Assembly: GCA_041552775.1 (NCBI GenBank) | Contig: JBFEKH010000004.1 | Span: 1-64,000, forward strand | Source of the DNA: Allopontixanthobacter sp041552775 | Lineage (GTDB): Bacteria; Pseudomonadota; Alphaproteobacteria; Sphingomonadales; Sphingomonadaceae | DNA: 64,000 nt | Direction of reading: 5' to 3' | In this document: in pieces, positions 1-8,736 of the stretch | Position numbering within the stretch: the first letter of the stretch is position 1 | Layout of the letters: the number at the start of each line of letters is the position of its first letter | Position numbers and translations under genes: made by a program | The notes under the pieces: model-generated | Database searches by the model: none | What the model saw: only the letters and a program-made list of their open reading frames with translations | What the model was told of the DNA's origin: nothing

Positions 1-2066
1 CCCTTGGCTTGAATGGGACTCGCTGCCCCGTCGCGTTCATGGACCAGGATCACGTCCATATCAGGCACATCGCGGTGCACCGGCACGTGATATTCGGCCA
101 GGTCGCAATTGACCAGATGCCCGTCAGTGGGGTCGAACAGCCGGCTCTCGGTCAGAGCGCTACCGATGCACCAGACCATTCCGCCGAGACATTGCGAACG
201 CGCGGTCCTGGCGTTCAAAACGCGACCAATGCCGAACGCGCCCGTCATGCGCCGCACCCGGGTCTCGCCGGTCCAGTCATTGACCGCGACTTCCACGAAA
301 AATGCGCCGTAACTCGAAGCGGCGTAGTCGTCCTCGATATCGCCCGGCTCGTAATGGCCGAGTTTCGCAATGGGCCGGCCGCCCAGAATATCTTTCAGAG
401 GCCGCGTCTGGCCATTCCACGATGCCGTTCCGTCTTTCAGGGTCAGGCCATCCTTCTGCGTGTCCAGCAGCGATGCGATTTCCTCGCAAATGGCTTCGCA
501 AGCGATGAAAACTGCCGACCCCGATGATGCCGCGCCCCAGCTTCCGCCGGACCCCGGCCCGCGGGGAAGACGGGTATCGCCCAATTCGACCAGGACATCG
601 TCGCGGTTCATGCCCAGCATTTCGCCGGCGATTTGCCCGAGGATGGCATAGGTTCCGGTGCCGATATCAGTCATGTCGGTCTGGACGAGTGCAGTACCAT
701 CGGCCTGCAGGGTGACCCGCGCCTTCGCCTCGCCGACGTTATGGACGCGCGCGGCGGACGCGACACCAGTGCCGATCCACCATTCACCCTCGCGCCGGGT
801 CCGCGGAGTGCGCGGGCCTTTGTCCCACCCAAATTGAGATGCGCCCTGCTCGAGGCATTCGGCCAGCTTGCGTGAACTGAACGGCGTACCTTCGGATGGA
901 TGGACGTCCGGGATATTGCGCAGACGAAATTCGACCGGATCAATCCCGGCCTTTTCGGCCAGTTCGTCCATGGCCGCTTCGAGTGTCGGCATCCCGACAG
1001 CTTCGCCGGGCGCACGTACCGATCCGGCGGTCATGCGGTTGATCCGTGCCACTTCGATCTGCAGCAGCCGGTTCTCCCCGCCGTAGAGAAATGCGCTAGA
1101 CTGCGTGACTGGCTCGGCAAAATCTTCGCCAGGAAGGTTGGAGACGAGCGCTTCATGCCCGAAACCTGTCAGTTGCCCCTCGGCATCCACTGCCAGTCTC
1201 AGTCGCTGGGTGGTTTCGGACCGGCGCATGATCGCCTGGAACACCTGCTGACGGCTCATCACGACGCGCACGGGCCGGCCGAGCTCCATTGCTGCAACCG
1301 ACGCAGCAATCACGTCTTGGCTCACGCCCAGTTTCGAACCAAATCCGCCGCCGACGAAGGGAGAGAGCAGGCGAACCTTGCTTTCTTCCAGGCCCATTGC
1401 ATCGGCCAGTTCTGTGATGTTGTAATTCAGCATTTGCAGCGAGGCATGGACCGTCAGCGTCTCCCCGTCCCATTGCGCAATGGAAGCATGCGGCTCCATT
1501 GCTGCGCTGGCATGGCCTTCTGTAGTGTAGTTCAGGTCAACGCTGCTGTGCGCCTCTTTCATCGCATGGGCGAGATCGCCTTGTTTGGTCGCTCCCCCCT
1601 TCGTTTCGGTTTCCACCGCAGACGGATTGAAAGCTGCTTCTTCAGCAGTGAAGTAGAACTTGAGATGTTTCGCGGCATCGCGCGCCTGTTCAAAGGTTTC
1701 GGCCACCATTAGCGCGATGGGCTGACCCCAGTAATGGACATCGCAGACATCCTGTTTGGGGGCCTCATTTGCCGTGCCCTGCGCCGCGCGCGCAGCCAGC
1801 CGCCGGTCGGTGATGACCTTGATGACACCAGGCATTCCAGTAACCGAGCTTTCGTCGATCGAGGTAACCTGCCCCTTGGCAAAGGGCGCTGTAACCAACA
1901 CGCCTTCAAGGCATTCGCCGACTTCATATTCGGCCGAATATGTCGCTGTGCCAGTAACCTTCAGGATACCTTCGGGCCGAGTCAGCGGCTCGCCGATGAT
2001 GCCCTGAACCGTGTGATCGAGCACATTGCGCGTGTCGGGTTTGTCATGTTTGAAATGTGCGGTCAT
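1..2066 (-). CDS. paoC: Aldehyde oxidoreductase, molybdopterin-binding subunit (partial, C-terminus beyond window)
   Basis: Large subunit of a xanthine-dehydrogenase-family molybdenum hydroxylase that would oxidise aldehydes to acids. 688 codons are visible. The ATG at 2066 overlaps the stop of the FAD subunit (ATGA). Visible marks are a glycine-rich GGGFGSK near residue 240 and RAPGEAVG near residue 351, both Moco-binding signatures of the family. The window ends at ...SPIQAKG, exactly before the expected I/V-G-E that holds the catalytic glutamate, so only some 40-50 residues are missing compared with E. coli PaoC. Gene order (2Fe-2S, FAD, Moco) and the four-Cys insert of the FAD subunit match PaoABC rather than classic XdhAB. 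The actual substrate cannot be read from sequence. Confidence 0.88.
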   Translation of the reverse strand, partial: MTAHFKHDKPDTRNVLDHTVQGIIGEPLTRPEGILKVTGTATYSAEYEVGECLEGVLVTAPFAKGQVTSIDESSVTGMPGVIKVITDRRLAARAAQGTANEAPKQDVCDVHYWGQPIALMVAETFEQARDAAKHLKFYFTAEEAAFNPSAVETETKGGATKQGDLAHAMKEAHSSVDLNYTTEGHASAAMEPHASIAQWDGETLTVHASLQMLNYNITELADAMGLEESKVRLLSPFVGGGFGSKLGVSQDVIAASVAAMELGRPVRVVMSRQQVFQAIMRRSETTQRLRLAVDAEGQLTGFGHEALVSNLPGEDFAEPVTQSSAFLYGGENRLLQIEVARINRMTAGSVRAPGEAVGMPTLEAAMDELAEKAGIDPVEFRLRNIPDVHPSEGTPFSSRKLAECLEQGASQFGWDKGPRTPRTRREGEWWIGTGVASAARVHNVGEAKARVTLQADGTALVQTDMTDIGTGTYAILGQIAGEMLGMNRDDVLVELGDTRLPRGPGSGGSWGAASSGSAVFIACEAICEEIASLLDTQKDGLTLKDGTASWNGQTRPLKDILGGRPIAKLGHYEPGDIEDDYAASSYGAFFVEVAVNDWTGETRVRRMTGAFGIGRVLNARTARSQCLGGMVWCIGSALTESRLFDPTDGHLVNCDLAEYHVPVHRDVPDMDVILVHERDGAASPIQAK

Positions 2067-3046
2067 GCCGTCAGCCCCGTTGCATCGCACATGGCCGCCG
2101 CAAGGGTCCGCCGTGCCAGTGGAATCTTGTAGTCATTCTCGCCGTAGCCTTGGGCATCTTCCAGCAGGAGATCGGCCGCCCGGTCGAACAATTTCAGCGA
2201 AGGCTGGGCGCCGACCAGCAATTCACCAATCCGCGGATCGTGCCACGGTTTGTGGGCGAGGCCGCCAAAAGCGAGATCGGCACGTGTAATGGTGCCATTT
2301 TTCATATCGACGATCGCCGCAACCGAGCACATTGCAAAGGCGTAGGATGATCGTTCGCGCACCTTGCGGTATATCTGTTTGCCCGGAACTGGCGGCGGCA
2401 ACAGAACAGCAGTAATTATCTCGCCATCCTCAAGCACATTGTCCTTTTGTGGAGTATCGCCCGGCAGGCGGTGAAATTCCCGCACAGGCACTGTTCGCAA
2501 TGCACCATCACTTCCGGCAATTTCGACCACAGCATCCAGCGCCGCCATCGCTACAGCCATGTCGCCAGGATAGGTGGCGATGCATTGATCACTCGTGCCA
2601 AGCACAGCGTGCAGGCGTGCGATTCCGGCTATCGCGCCGCAACCGGACCCGGGTTCGCGTTTGTTGCATGGCTGGTCGATATTGGTGAAGTAATAGCAGC
2701 GCGTACGTTGACACAAATTGCCGCCCGTAGTCGCCTTGTTACGCAATTGCTGGGTTGCGCCCGCCAGGATTGCCCGGGCAAGAACCGGGTAATTGGCTCG
2801 GACATTGGCGTCAGCTGCGGTGTGCGTATTCGTGGCCAGGGCGCCGATCCGCAGCCCGCCACCTTCATCGGATACGGCGTTCAGCGGAAGATTTTTTACG
2901 TCGACCAGCGTGGCAGGAGTTTCCACCTGCAGCTTCATCAGGTCGAGCAAGTTCGTACCGCCCGCAATCACCATCGTTTCTGCATTCCGAACCAGTTGGC
3001 CGGCATGTTCCAGGCGTTGCGCGCGCTGGTAATCAAACGGCCTCAT
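2063..3046 (-). CDS. paoB: Aldehyde oxidoreductase, FAD-binding subunit
   Basis: 327-residue medium subunit carrying FAD between the iron-sulfur subunit and the molybdenum subunit. The start MRPFDYQRA at 3046 is chosen because its ATG overlaps the stop of the upstream gene (ATGA). A longer reading would begin inside that gene. The FAD-binding loop VIAGGTNLLDLMK lies near residue 30. A Cys-rich stretch near residues 105-130 (CQRTRCYYF, then CNKREPGSGCG) matches the extra [4Fe-4S] site known in E. coli PaoB and is absent from ordinary xanthine dehydrogenase FAD domains. It is translationally coupled to both neighbours. Confidence 0.9.
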   Translation of the reverse strand: MRPFDYQRAQRLEHAGQLVRNAETMVIAGGTNLLDLMKLQVETPATLVDVKNLPLNAVSDEGGGLRIGALATNTHTAADANVRANYPVLARAILAGATQQLRNKATTGGNLCQRTRCYYFTNIDQPCNKREPGSGCGAIAGIARLHAVLGTSDQCIATYPGDMAVAMAALDAVVEIAGSDGALRTVPVREFHRLPGDTPQKDNVLEDGEIITAVLLPPPVPGKQIYRKVRERSSYAFAMCSVAAIVDMKNGTITRADLAFGGLAHKPWHDPRIGELLVGAQPSLKLFDRAADLLLEDAQGYGENDYKIPLARRTLAAAMCDATGLTA

Positions 3047-3543
3047 AGCTCTGCCTCCGCAACTTCGCGTATGGCGGCGACAATGTTCGGATAGGCACCG
3101 CACCGGCACAGGTTGCCGCTCATCCGCTCGCGGATTTCCTCGTCAGTCAAGGCGGGCTTTTCATTGATGTCGCCGGTGGCATCACTGGGCCAGCCAGCCT
3201 TGATCTCTTCCAGCATCGCCGTGGCCGAACATATCTGGCCCGGAGTACAATAACCGCATTGATAGCCGTCATGTTCGACAAAGGCGCGCTGCAGGTCAGA
3301 CGGATCATCGACGCTGCCCAGCCCCTCGATTGTGGTAATTTCGTCCCCATCGTGCATAACTGCCAAGGTCAGGCAACTGTTGATCCGCACGCCATTGACC
3401 AGCACTGTGCACGCGCCGCATTGGCCATGGTCGCAGCCCTTTTTGGTGCCCGTCAACGCCGCTTGTCCACGTATGAAATCGAGCAAACTGACCCGTGGGT
3501 CGGCCGGCAGGGAATATGACTGCTTATTGATCGATAAGGGCAT
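3043..3543 (-). CDS. paoA: Aldehyde oxidoreductase, 2Fe-2S subunit
   Basis: 166-residue electron-transfer subunit with two [2Fe-2S] clusters. The plant-ferredoxin-type motif is CDHGQCGACTVLVNG with a further Cys in NSCLTLA. The C-terminal helical-domain motif is CGYCTPGQI followed by GNLCRCGAYPNI. Unlike E. coli PaoA there is no twin-arginine signal: the protein begins MPLSINKQSYSL, which suggests a cytoplasmic complex. The ATG at 3543 is preceded by AGAAGGA at good spacing. It is the first gene of a three-gene operon, divergent from the gene at 3668. The XdhC/PaoD-type maturation factor is not in view and may lie beyond the left edge. Confidence 0.92.
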   Translation of the reverse strand: MPLSINKQSYSLPADPRVSLLDFIRGQAALTGTKKGCDHGQCGACTVLVNGVRINSCLTLAVMHDGDEITTIEGLGSVDDPSDLQRAFVEHDGYQCGYCTPGQICSATAMLEEIKAGWPSDATGDINEKPALTDEEIRERMSGNLCRCGAYPNIVAAIREVAEAEL

Positions 3544-3667
3544 GCTTTATCCTTCTACGATTTGAACGCACGAGATTCGGTTCAGGTCCGAGATCAGCAC
3601 GAGCAGCCGGAATTATCAGGAACAGAAGGGGCGCTCGGACCTTTTTAGAGCAATCTGCTTAATCTTT

Positions 3668-4444
3668 TTGAGGAGCCCGGCAATCGAACATCTGGCTGAC
3701 AATTTCTGGAACATACGTGGCGATTTCAAAATTGCGCACGTGATCAACATCGGCACGCACATGTCTCTGGTTCAGCGACCCAGCGGAAAATTCATCCTGC
3801 TTGATGCCTACGAACTGGATCAGGATGACCAGAACGAGCTTCTGGCATTGACCGGCGGTGGCTCGCAGATCGAAGCAGTGCTGAATGTTCATCCGTTCCA
3901 CACCGTGCATTGCAAATTCGTGCATGATATGCTGCCCAATGCACGGCTGATCGGAACGCGGCGTCACCACAAACAGGCACCGCATCTGACGTGGGATCCG
4001 TCCTTGATCGAGGAAAGTGCGACCCAGCAGGAATTTTCAGATATTCTGGAATTTTCGATCCCAGCCGGCGTCGACTTCATTCCCGATAACGAAAGCATCC
4101 ACGTCAGTTCAGTGATCGTGCGGCATAGGGAAAGCGGCATCATCCATGTCGATGATACGTTGATGTATCTCGACCTGCCTTCGCTGATTGAAAAATTCGG
4201 CACCGGGCCGAAACTGCGGTTTCATCCCAAGCTGGCGGAGGGATTGGAAAAACGTGCAGGTGCGGCAGATGATTATGTTCGCTGGGCCCGGCAACTCGCC
4301 CGCGATTGGGCGGACACTGAAATCATCTGCGCCGCGCACAAGGGTATTCTGAGGCTGACCGATCAGACCTTTCCAGAGGCGATCGAACTCGCATTGGAAC
4401 ATTCATCGGAAACACTGGAAAAGCACCGCAAGACATACGGCTGA
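3668..4444 (+). CDS. Conserved protein resembling a degenerate metallo-beta-lactamase fold
   Basis: About 258 residues. The motif HPFHTVHCKFVHDM near residues 78-92 recalls the HxHxDH metal site of metallo-beta-lactamase-fold hydrolases, but the Asp-His pair is absent. Later HVDDTLMYLD and AAHKG could supply fold-conserved positions. Catalytic activity is therefore doubtful. The start is uncertain. Reading opens at TTG 3668, but the AGGAG at 3671-3675 lies inside that reading; a GTG at 3740 (VINIGTHMSL) is an alternative with a more plausible N-terminus. It is divergent from the aldehyde oxidoreductase operon and followed 75 bp later by a disulfide-reductase-like flavoprotein. Confidence 0.6.
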   Translation: MRSPAIEHLADNFWNIRGDFKIAHVINIGTHMSLVQRPSGKFILLDAYELDQDDQNELLALTGGGSQIEAVLNVHPFHTVHCKFVHDMLPNARLIGTRRHHKQAPHLTWDPSLIEESATQQEFSDILEFSIPAGVDFIPDNESIHVSSVIVRHRESGIIHVDDTLMYLDLPSLIEKFGTGPKLRFHPKLAEGLEKRAGAADDYVRWARQLARDWADTEIICAAHKGILRLTDQTFPEAIELALEHSSETLEKHRKTYG

Positions 4445-4519
4445 GCGCAATTATTCGGCGTACGGCGCAAAGCAGGGCTGCATCTCTCAAAACGCCATCA
4501 TTTATTACAGGGTATCTTC

Positions 4520-5932
4520 ATGACCGAAAAATTGCGCTGCGATGTCGCGGTGATTGGCGCTGGCACAGCTGGCCTCGCCGCAGAACGCGCCGCGCGATCC
4601 AACGGGGCCACCACTTTGCTGATCGATCCCAATTATGATGGGACAACCTGCGCCACTGTGGGCTGCATGCCGTCGAAATTACTGATTGCGGCAGCCCATG
4701 CTGCCCACGCAGCCCGCTCAGCCGACATGTTCGGAATCACAGTCTCCGACATCCAGATCGACGGCAAGGCGGTGATGCAGCGCGTACGTGACGAGCGCGA
4801 TCGGTTCGCCCGGCTGACGCGCGAGAGCATTGCTGAAATTCCCGAGTCAATTCGCATCAAGAGCCGTGCAAAATTTGTAACGCCCGGGGTACTCGAATTG
4901 TCCGATGGCCGTCTGGTAGAGGCGCGCAGCATCGTGATCGCGACCGGATCGGCACCGTTTGTACCCAACCAATTTGTCCATTTGGGCGCGCGGATACTGA
5001 CCAACGAAACCGTGTTCGAACTGGAAGATCTACCGGCAAGGCTGGCGGTTGTTGGCGCCGGGTCGGTAGGTCTGGAACTGGCACAGGCCATGGCCCGACT
5101 GGGCGTCGATGTAACCCTGTTCGACCGGGGTCACCGATTGGGCAATATCCGCTGTGACAAGGTGCATTCTGCGCTCAAGGCGATCATTCAGGACGATTTA
5201 AATCTCAAATTAGGTGTAGACCTGGAAGCGAGTGCGAATAACGACGGGGTCCACATCGTCTGGAGCGGCAGTTCAGCGGGCGAGGCTGATTTTGACCATA
5301 TTCTGGTCACTACAGGACGCCCACCAAACCTGGAGAGCCTGAAACTGCCCGCTGCAGGGCTTGAACTGGATGATCACGGCGTTCCTTTGCATGACCGGGA
5401 AACGATGCGCTGCGGAGAAAGCTCGATCTTCCTCGCGGGCGATGCCGCAAGCGATCTGCCGCTGCTTCACGAGGCATCGCACGATGGCGCCATCGCCGGG
5501 CGCAATGCGGTAGCCTTCCCGGCTTCGGTCCGCGCCGAGCGCTTCATTCCATTTAGCCTGACCTTCACAAAGCCGCCGGTCGCCCAGATCGGCCGATCGG
5601 AAGATGACGGGGTAATAACCGGTACTGCCGATTACAGCGATCAGGGCCGTGCCCGCGTCGAAGGCACCAACGAGGGGATGCTAACCCTCTACGCTGCGGC
5701 ACCTGACGGACGATTGATCGGCGCAGATCTGTGCACCCCGGCCACCGAACATCTGGCGCACATGCTGGCCTGGGCAATCCAGCAGGGCCATACAGCGACA
5801 GAGATGCTCAAGATGCCGTTTTATCATCCGACCGTTGAGGAAGGCCTGAAGCAGGCGCTGCGTACCATTTGTGCAGCGACGCCGCTCGCCTTGCCGGACG
5901 ATCAGGACAAGGGTGCCCCTCCGGGCGCGTGA
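4520..5932 (+). CDS. Pyridine nucleotide-disulfide oxidoreductase (dihydrolipoamide-dehydrogenase-like)
   Basis: 470 residues, usual length for class I flavoprotein disulfide reductases. FAD-binding GAGTAGLAAERA is at the N-terminus, and the redox-active disulfide CATVGCMPSK is near residues 44-53. The second dinucleotide site GAGSVGLELAQA lies near residue 179, and FLAGDAA is the second FAD motif. The C-terminal dimerisation domain has HPTVEEGL, whose His-Glu pair serves as catalytic base in this family. It is not next to E2 genes of a 2-oxoacid dehydrogenase, so a solitary lipoamide, glutathione or soluble quinone/thiol reductase role is possible. A GGG-rich weak Shine-Dalgarno precedes the ATG at 4520. 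Confidence 0.85.
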   Translation: MTEKLRCDVAVIGAGTAGLAAERAARSNGATTLLIDPNYDGTTCATVGCMPSKLLIAAAHAAHAARSADMFGITVSDIQIDGKAVMQRVRDERDRFARLTRESIAEIPESIRIKSRAKFVTPGVLELSDGRLVEARSIVIATGSAPFVPNQFVHLGARILTNETVFELEDLPARLAVVGAGSVGLELAQAMARLGVDVTLFDRGHRLGNIRCDKVHSALKAIIQDDLNLKLGVDLEASANNDGVHIVWSGSSAGEADFDHILVTTGRPPNLESLKLPAAGLELDDHGVPLHDRETMRCGESSIFLAGDAASDLPLLHEASHDGAIAGRNAVAFPASVRAERFIPFSLTFTKPPVAQIGRSEDDGVITGTADYSDQGRARVEGTNEGMLTLYAAAPDGRLIGADLCTPATEHLAHMLAWAIQQGHTATEMLKMPFYHPTVEEGLKQALRTICAATPLALPDDQDKGAPPGA

Positions 5933-5941
5933 CCGACAAAA

Positions 5942-6976
5942 TCAGCGTTTCACATCACTGCCGCCGCGGCTCAGGTCTTCGATATCGGCCACCGTTGCTC
6001 GCAGGAAATCTCCCGGCACCGAATGGGCCCATTGGGCACTGGCGGCGGCAAAGTTGATGGTTTCATCGCGGGACTTGCCCTCAAGAAACCCGTGTAGGAC
6101 CCCTGCCGCGAAGGCATCGCCGGTTCCCACCCGGTCGACAATCTGCTCGAGCGCCAAGGTCTTCGAAACTGAAATGCCTTCGCGGTCGGCCAGAAGGCCG
6201 GTCAGATCGTGGCGGTCGGTGGAATACACGTGCCTGCGGGTTGCGGTCATGTGTTTCAGATGCGGTGAGAGCGCGAACATGGTCTCTGCCGCGGCATGGA
6301 AGCCGTCTGCCGGGTCGGCGTGATCAAATGTCCCACCCGCCATCATTGCGGTTGCGCGCCGGCCCGCGAACAGCAGGTCGGCCTCGCAGGATAGTTCTCG
6401 CAACACCTGCGCGGCCAGCGCTTCTCGGCCTTGCCACAAGGTCGGCCTGAAATTGGTGTCGAAAGCAATCTTCACGCCCGCGTCGCGCGCTGTGCCCATC
6501 GCATGACGCAGGGCCGCAAGCGCCATGTCCCCCAAGGCCGCCGTGATACCGCTGACGAACAGCCACTCCGCTCCGGCCAGCAAGCTATCCCAGTCATATT
6601 CCGAAGGATCGGCATTGGCAAAAGCGGAGCCTGCACGGTCATAGATAACGCTGGCGGGACGCGCCATGGCGCCGGGCTGGAGGAAAAACAGCCCCATCCG
6701 TGAACTGCCACTTGTCGGCCCGGCAACTTCTGGTCCGAATGCTTCGATGGTGGTCCGCGCAGCCACGCCTAACTGATTTGCAGGAAGCGCGGAAACGATC
6801 CGGCAGGCGTGCCCGAACCCGGCAAGGCCGACCGAGACATTGGCCTCTGCCCCGCAGACACTGGCTTCCAACTGCATGTCCTGGAACAACAGCTTGGGCG
6901 AATGCGAGGCAAGTCGGAACAGAATTTCGCCGAAGCACACAATCCTGGCGGGGCCGTTTTTTCCAATTTTTGTCAT
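5942..6976 (-). CDS. PfkB-family 2-keto-3-deoxy-sugar acid kinase
   Basis: Predicted to phosphorylate 2-keto-3-deoxygluconate or -galactonate at O6. 344 residues from ATG 6976 (MTKIGKNGPARIVCFGE). An upstream TTG would add 24 residues unlike the family. N-terminal CFGEILFRL and C-terminal DRVGTGDAFAAG (anion hole and catalytic Asp) are classical ribokinase/PfkB signatures. It is divergent from a DgoA-type aldolase 230 bp away, which would use its product, so a KDG or KDGal kinase role is favoured over fructokinase. Its 3' end is 9 bp from the convergent flavoprotein gene. Confidence 0.82.
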   Translation of the reverse strand: MTKIGKNGPARIVCFGEILFRLASHSPKLLFQDMQLEASVCGAEANVSVGLAGFGHACRIVSALPANQLGVAARTTIEAFGPEVAGPTSGSSRMGLFFLQPGAMARPASVIYDRAGSAFANADPSEYDWDSLLAGAEWLFVSGITAALGDMALAALRHAMGTARDAGVKIAFDTNFRPTLWQGREALAAQVLRELSCEADLLFAGRRATAMMAGGTFDHADPADGFHAAAETMFALSPHLKHMTATRRHVYSTDRHDLTGLLADREGISVSKTLALEQIVDRVGTGDAFAAGVLHGFLEGKSRDETINFAAASAQWAHSVPGDFLRATVADIEDLSRGGSDVKR

Positions 6977-7205
6977 ACCAAGCCTGGCTCCCTGTTTGAC
7001 GGCACTTGCACCATGGCAATCGCTAGTCGGCAAGTCTCTTTGCTTCAAAATCGGCAGAGTTGCAGCGGAAAGATCGGGAAGAGAGGCCCCGGACGATTCT
7101 TCCGATCAAAAATGTAGGTCGCCTGACCGGCAATCGAAGCTATACCGAGCCCGCGGTCGGCTACTCCGCTGCTCCCACACCCGCAAACAACAGGAACACC
7201 ATCTC

Positions 7206-7832
7206 ATGGATCAACGGCTCGAAGGCAAATTGCCACTTGTTGCGATCCTGCGCGGGCTGGAACCGGAGCGGGCAGTCGAGGTCGGAACGGCGCTGGTCGA
7301 GGCCGGATTCGATATTCTCGAGGTTCCGATGAACTCCCCCGAACCCCTTCGCAGTATCGAAGCTATGATGGGTGTCCTCGGGGACAAGGCGTTAATTGGT
7401 GCGGGCACCGTGCTGGATACGCGGCAGGTCGATGCCCTGGCCGACCTTGGGGCCCGACTGGTGGTCTCCCCCAATTGCAATGTCCAGGTTATCGTCCGCA
7501 CTTCCGCGAGGGGCATGGTGTCGTTCCCGGGGGTCCTGACCCCGAGCGAAATGTTTACCGCGCTGGAAGCTGGTGCAACCGGGCTCAAGATATTCCCGGC
7601 GGAACTGATGGCGCCCCCCATCCTCAAGGCAGTCCGGGCCGTTCTGCCGCCCGCTGTTCCGGTCTATGTTGTGGGCGGCATCAATGCGGCGAACATGGCG
7701 GAATATATTGCCGCCGGGGCCAGCGGTTTCGGTATCGGCGGATCCCTTTTCAAACCTGGAAAGCCAGTGGAGGACATCGCCCGCGACGCCGTTGCCTTGG
7801 TAGCCGCCTACAAGGCAGCACTCGTTGGCTGA
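7206..7832 (+). CDS. dgoA: 2-dehydro-3-deoxy-6-phosphogalactonate (KDPGal/KDPG) aldolase
   Basis: 208-residue class I aldolase that would split the 6-phosphorylated 2-keto-3-deoxy acid into pyruvate and glyceraldehyde 3-phosphate. The family signature AILRGLEPERAVE followed by EVPMNSPEPLRSI is the DgoA form. Schiff-base lysine lies in GATGLKIFPAE near residue 125, and the phosphate-binding GGIN and GIGGSLF follow. ATG 7206 gives the canonical N-terminus MDQRLEGKLPLVAI. A longer reading through 6840 overlaps the kinase gene and was rejected. AGGAA lies about 10 bases upstream. Together with the kinase and SDR it forms part of a De Ley-Doudoroff-like sugar acid route; no dehydratase is in view. 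Confidence 0.88.
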   Translation: MDQRLEGKLPLVAILRGLEPERAVEVGTALVEAGFDILEVPMNSPEPLRSIEAMMGVLGDKALIGAGTVLDTRQVDALADLGARLVVSPNCNVQVIVRTSARGMVSFPGVLTPSEMFTALEAGATGLKIFPAELMAPPILKAVRAVLPPAVPVYVVGGINAANMAEYIAAGASGFGIGGSLFKPGKPVEDIARDAVALVAAYKAALVG

Positions 7833-7842
7833 AACGAAATAG

Positions 7843-8616
7843 TCAGACGCGCCCACCATCAATCACGAAATGCTGATTGGTAATCATCCGGCTGTCATCA
7901 GCGGCCAGGAACATGGCGAGATTGGCCGCATCGACCGGTTCGATCCGCTTCTTTAGCGCAACCTGCTTCATCCACTCGGCCTCGGCTTCCCTGGTCAGCC
8001 AAAGGTCAAGCTGGCGCTGAGTAACAACCCAGCCGGGCAGGACCGTGTTCACCCTGATATCGTCCGGCCCGTATTGGCGGGCGAGCGCCTTTGTCATACC
8101 CATCAGCCCGGCTTTCGCGGTCACATAGCCCGGCATCTGTTCCGGCCCGAGCAATGCATTGATCGACGAAAAATTGACGATCGACCCGCCATTCCCCCGG
8201 CTGCGCATCAATTCAATGGCCTGTTGGGCCGCAAAGAACGCGCAATCAAGATTGACCGCCATGCACGACCGCCAGCTCTCGATCGTTGTTTCCAGCGGAT
8301 CGTGCCGCGTATCATTGGCGACATTGTTGACCAAGACATCCAGCGTGCCGCCATTTTCGTTCGCGAACTCGGCAATGGTGTTTTTCAGCGCCGCGATATC
8401 GGTCACATCCACGTGGCGGAACCACGGGCGGGATTGGCCTCCCGCAGCGATTTTATCTCCCAGAGCCGCCGCAGCAACCTCTGCCAGATCAAGATGACCG
8501 ACGATTGCGCCCTGTTCGGCAAAGGATTCCACCATCGCCGCGCCAATGCCAGTTGCGCCGCCTGTGATAAAAACCGTTTTGCCGTTGAGGCTGGGATAGG
8601 TTGCAAATTCAGGCAT
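7843..8616 (-). CDS. SDR-family sugar dehydrogenase (galactose/xylose/arabinose 1-dehydrogenase-like)
   Basis: 257-residue classical short-chain dehydrogenase. NAD(P)-binding TGGATGIG is near residue 18 and NNVAND takes the place of NNAG. Catalytic Ser is in NFSSINALLG and the YxxxK catalytic pair in YVTAK. N-terminal YPSLNGKTVFITGG and the later VNTVLPGWV resemble Caulobacter XylB-type pentose dehydrogenases. With the neighbouring deoxy-sugar acid kinase and aldolase, oxidation of an aldose such as galactose to its lactone is the likely role; substrate specificity is inference. GGGAGAG lies 10 bases before ATG 8616. It ends 10 bp from the convergent aldolase gene. Confidence 0.82.
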   Translation of the reverse strand: MPEFATYPSLNGKTVFITGGATGIGAAMVESFAEQGAIVGHLDLAEVAAAALGDKIAAGGQSRPWFRHVDVTDIAALKNTIAEFANENGGTLDVLVNNVANDTRHDPLETTIESWRSCMAVNLDCAFFAAQQAIELMRSRGNGGSIVNFSSINALLGPEQMPGYVTAKAGLMGMTKALARQYGPDDIRVNTVLPGWVVTQRQLDLWLTREAEAEWMKQVALKKRIEPVDAANLAMFLAADDSRMITNQHFVIDGGRV

Positions 8617-8736
8617 AAATGGCTCTCCCGCGTGACAATATCATCGCGGCTTCCGAACAGAAAATCGAAGTCACACACCTTGTCGGCCTGCGGGGCGTTA
8701 TAATGATCATCACCATGATATGATCAAGTGGTCAGG

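Noticed and set aside
6840..7832. Longer N-terminal reading of the DgoA aldolase (330 residues)
   Set aside because: The extra 122 residues lie antisense to the sugar kinase and have no family match. The ATG at 7206 gives the normal DgoA start.
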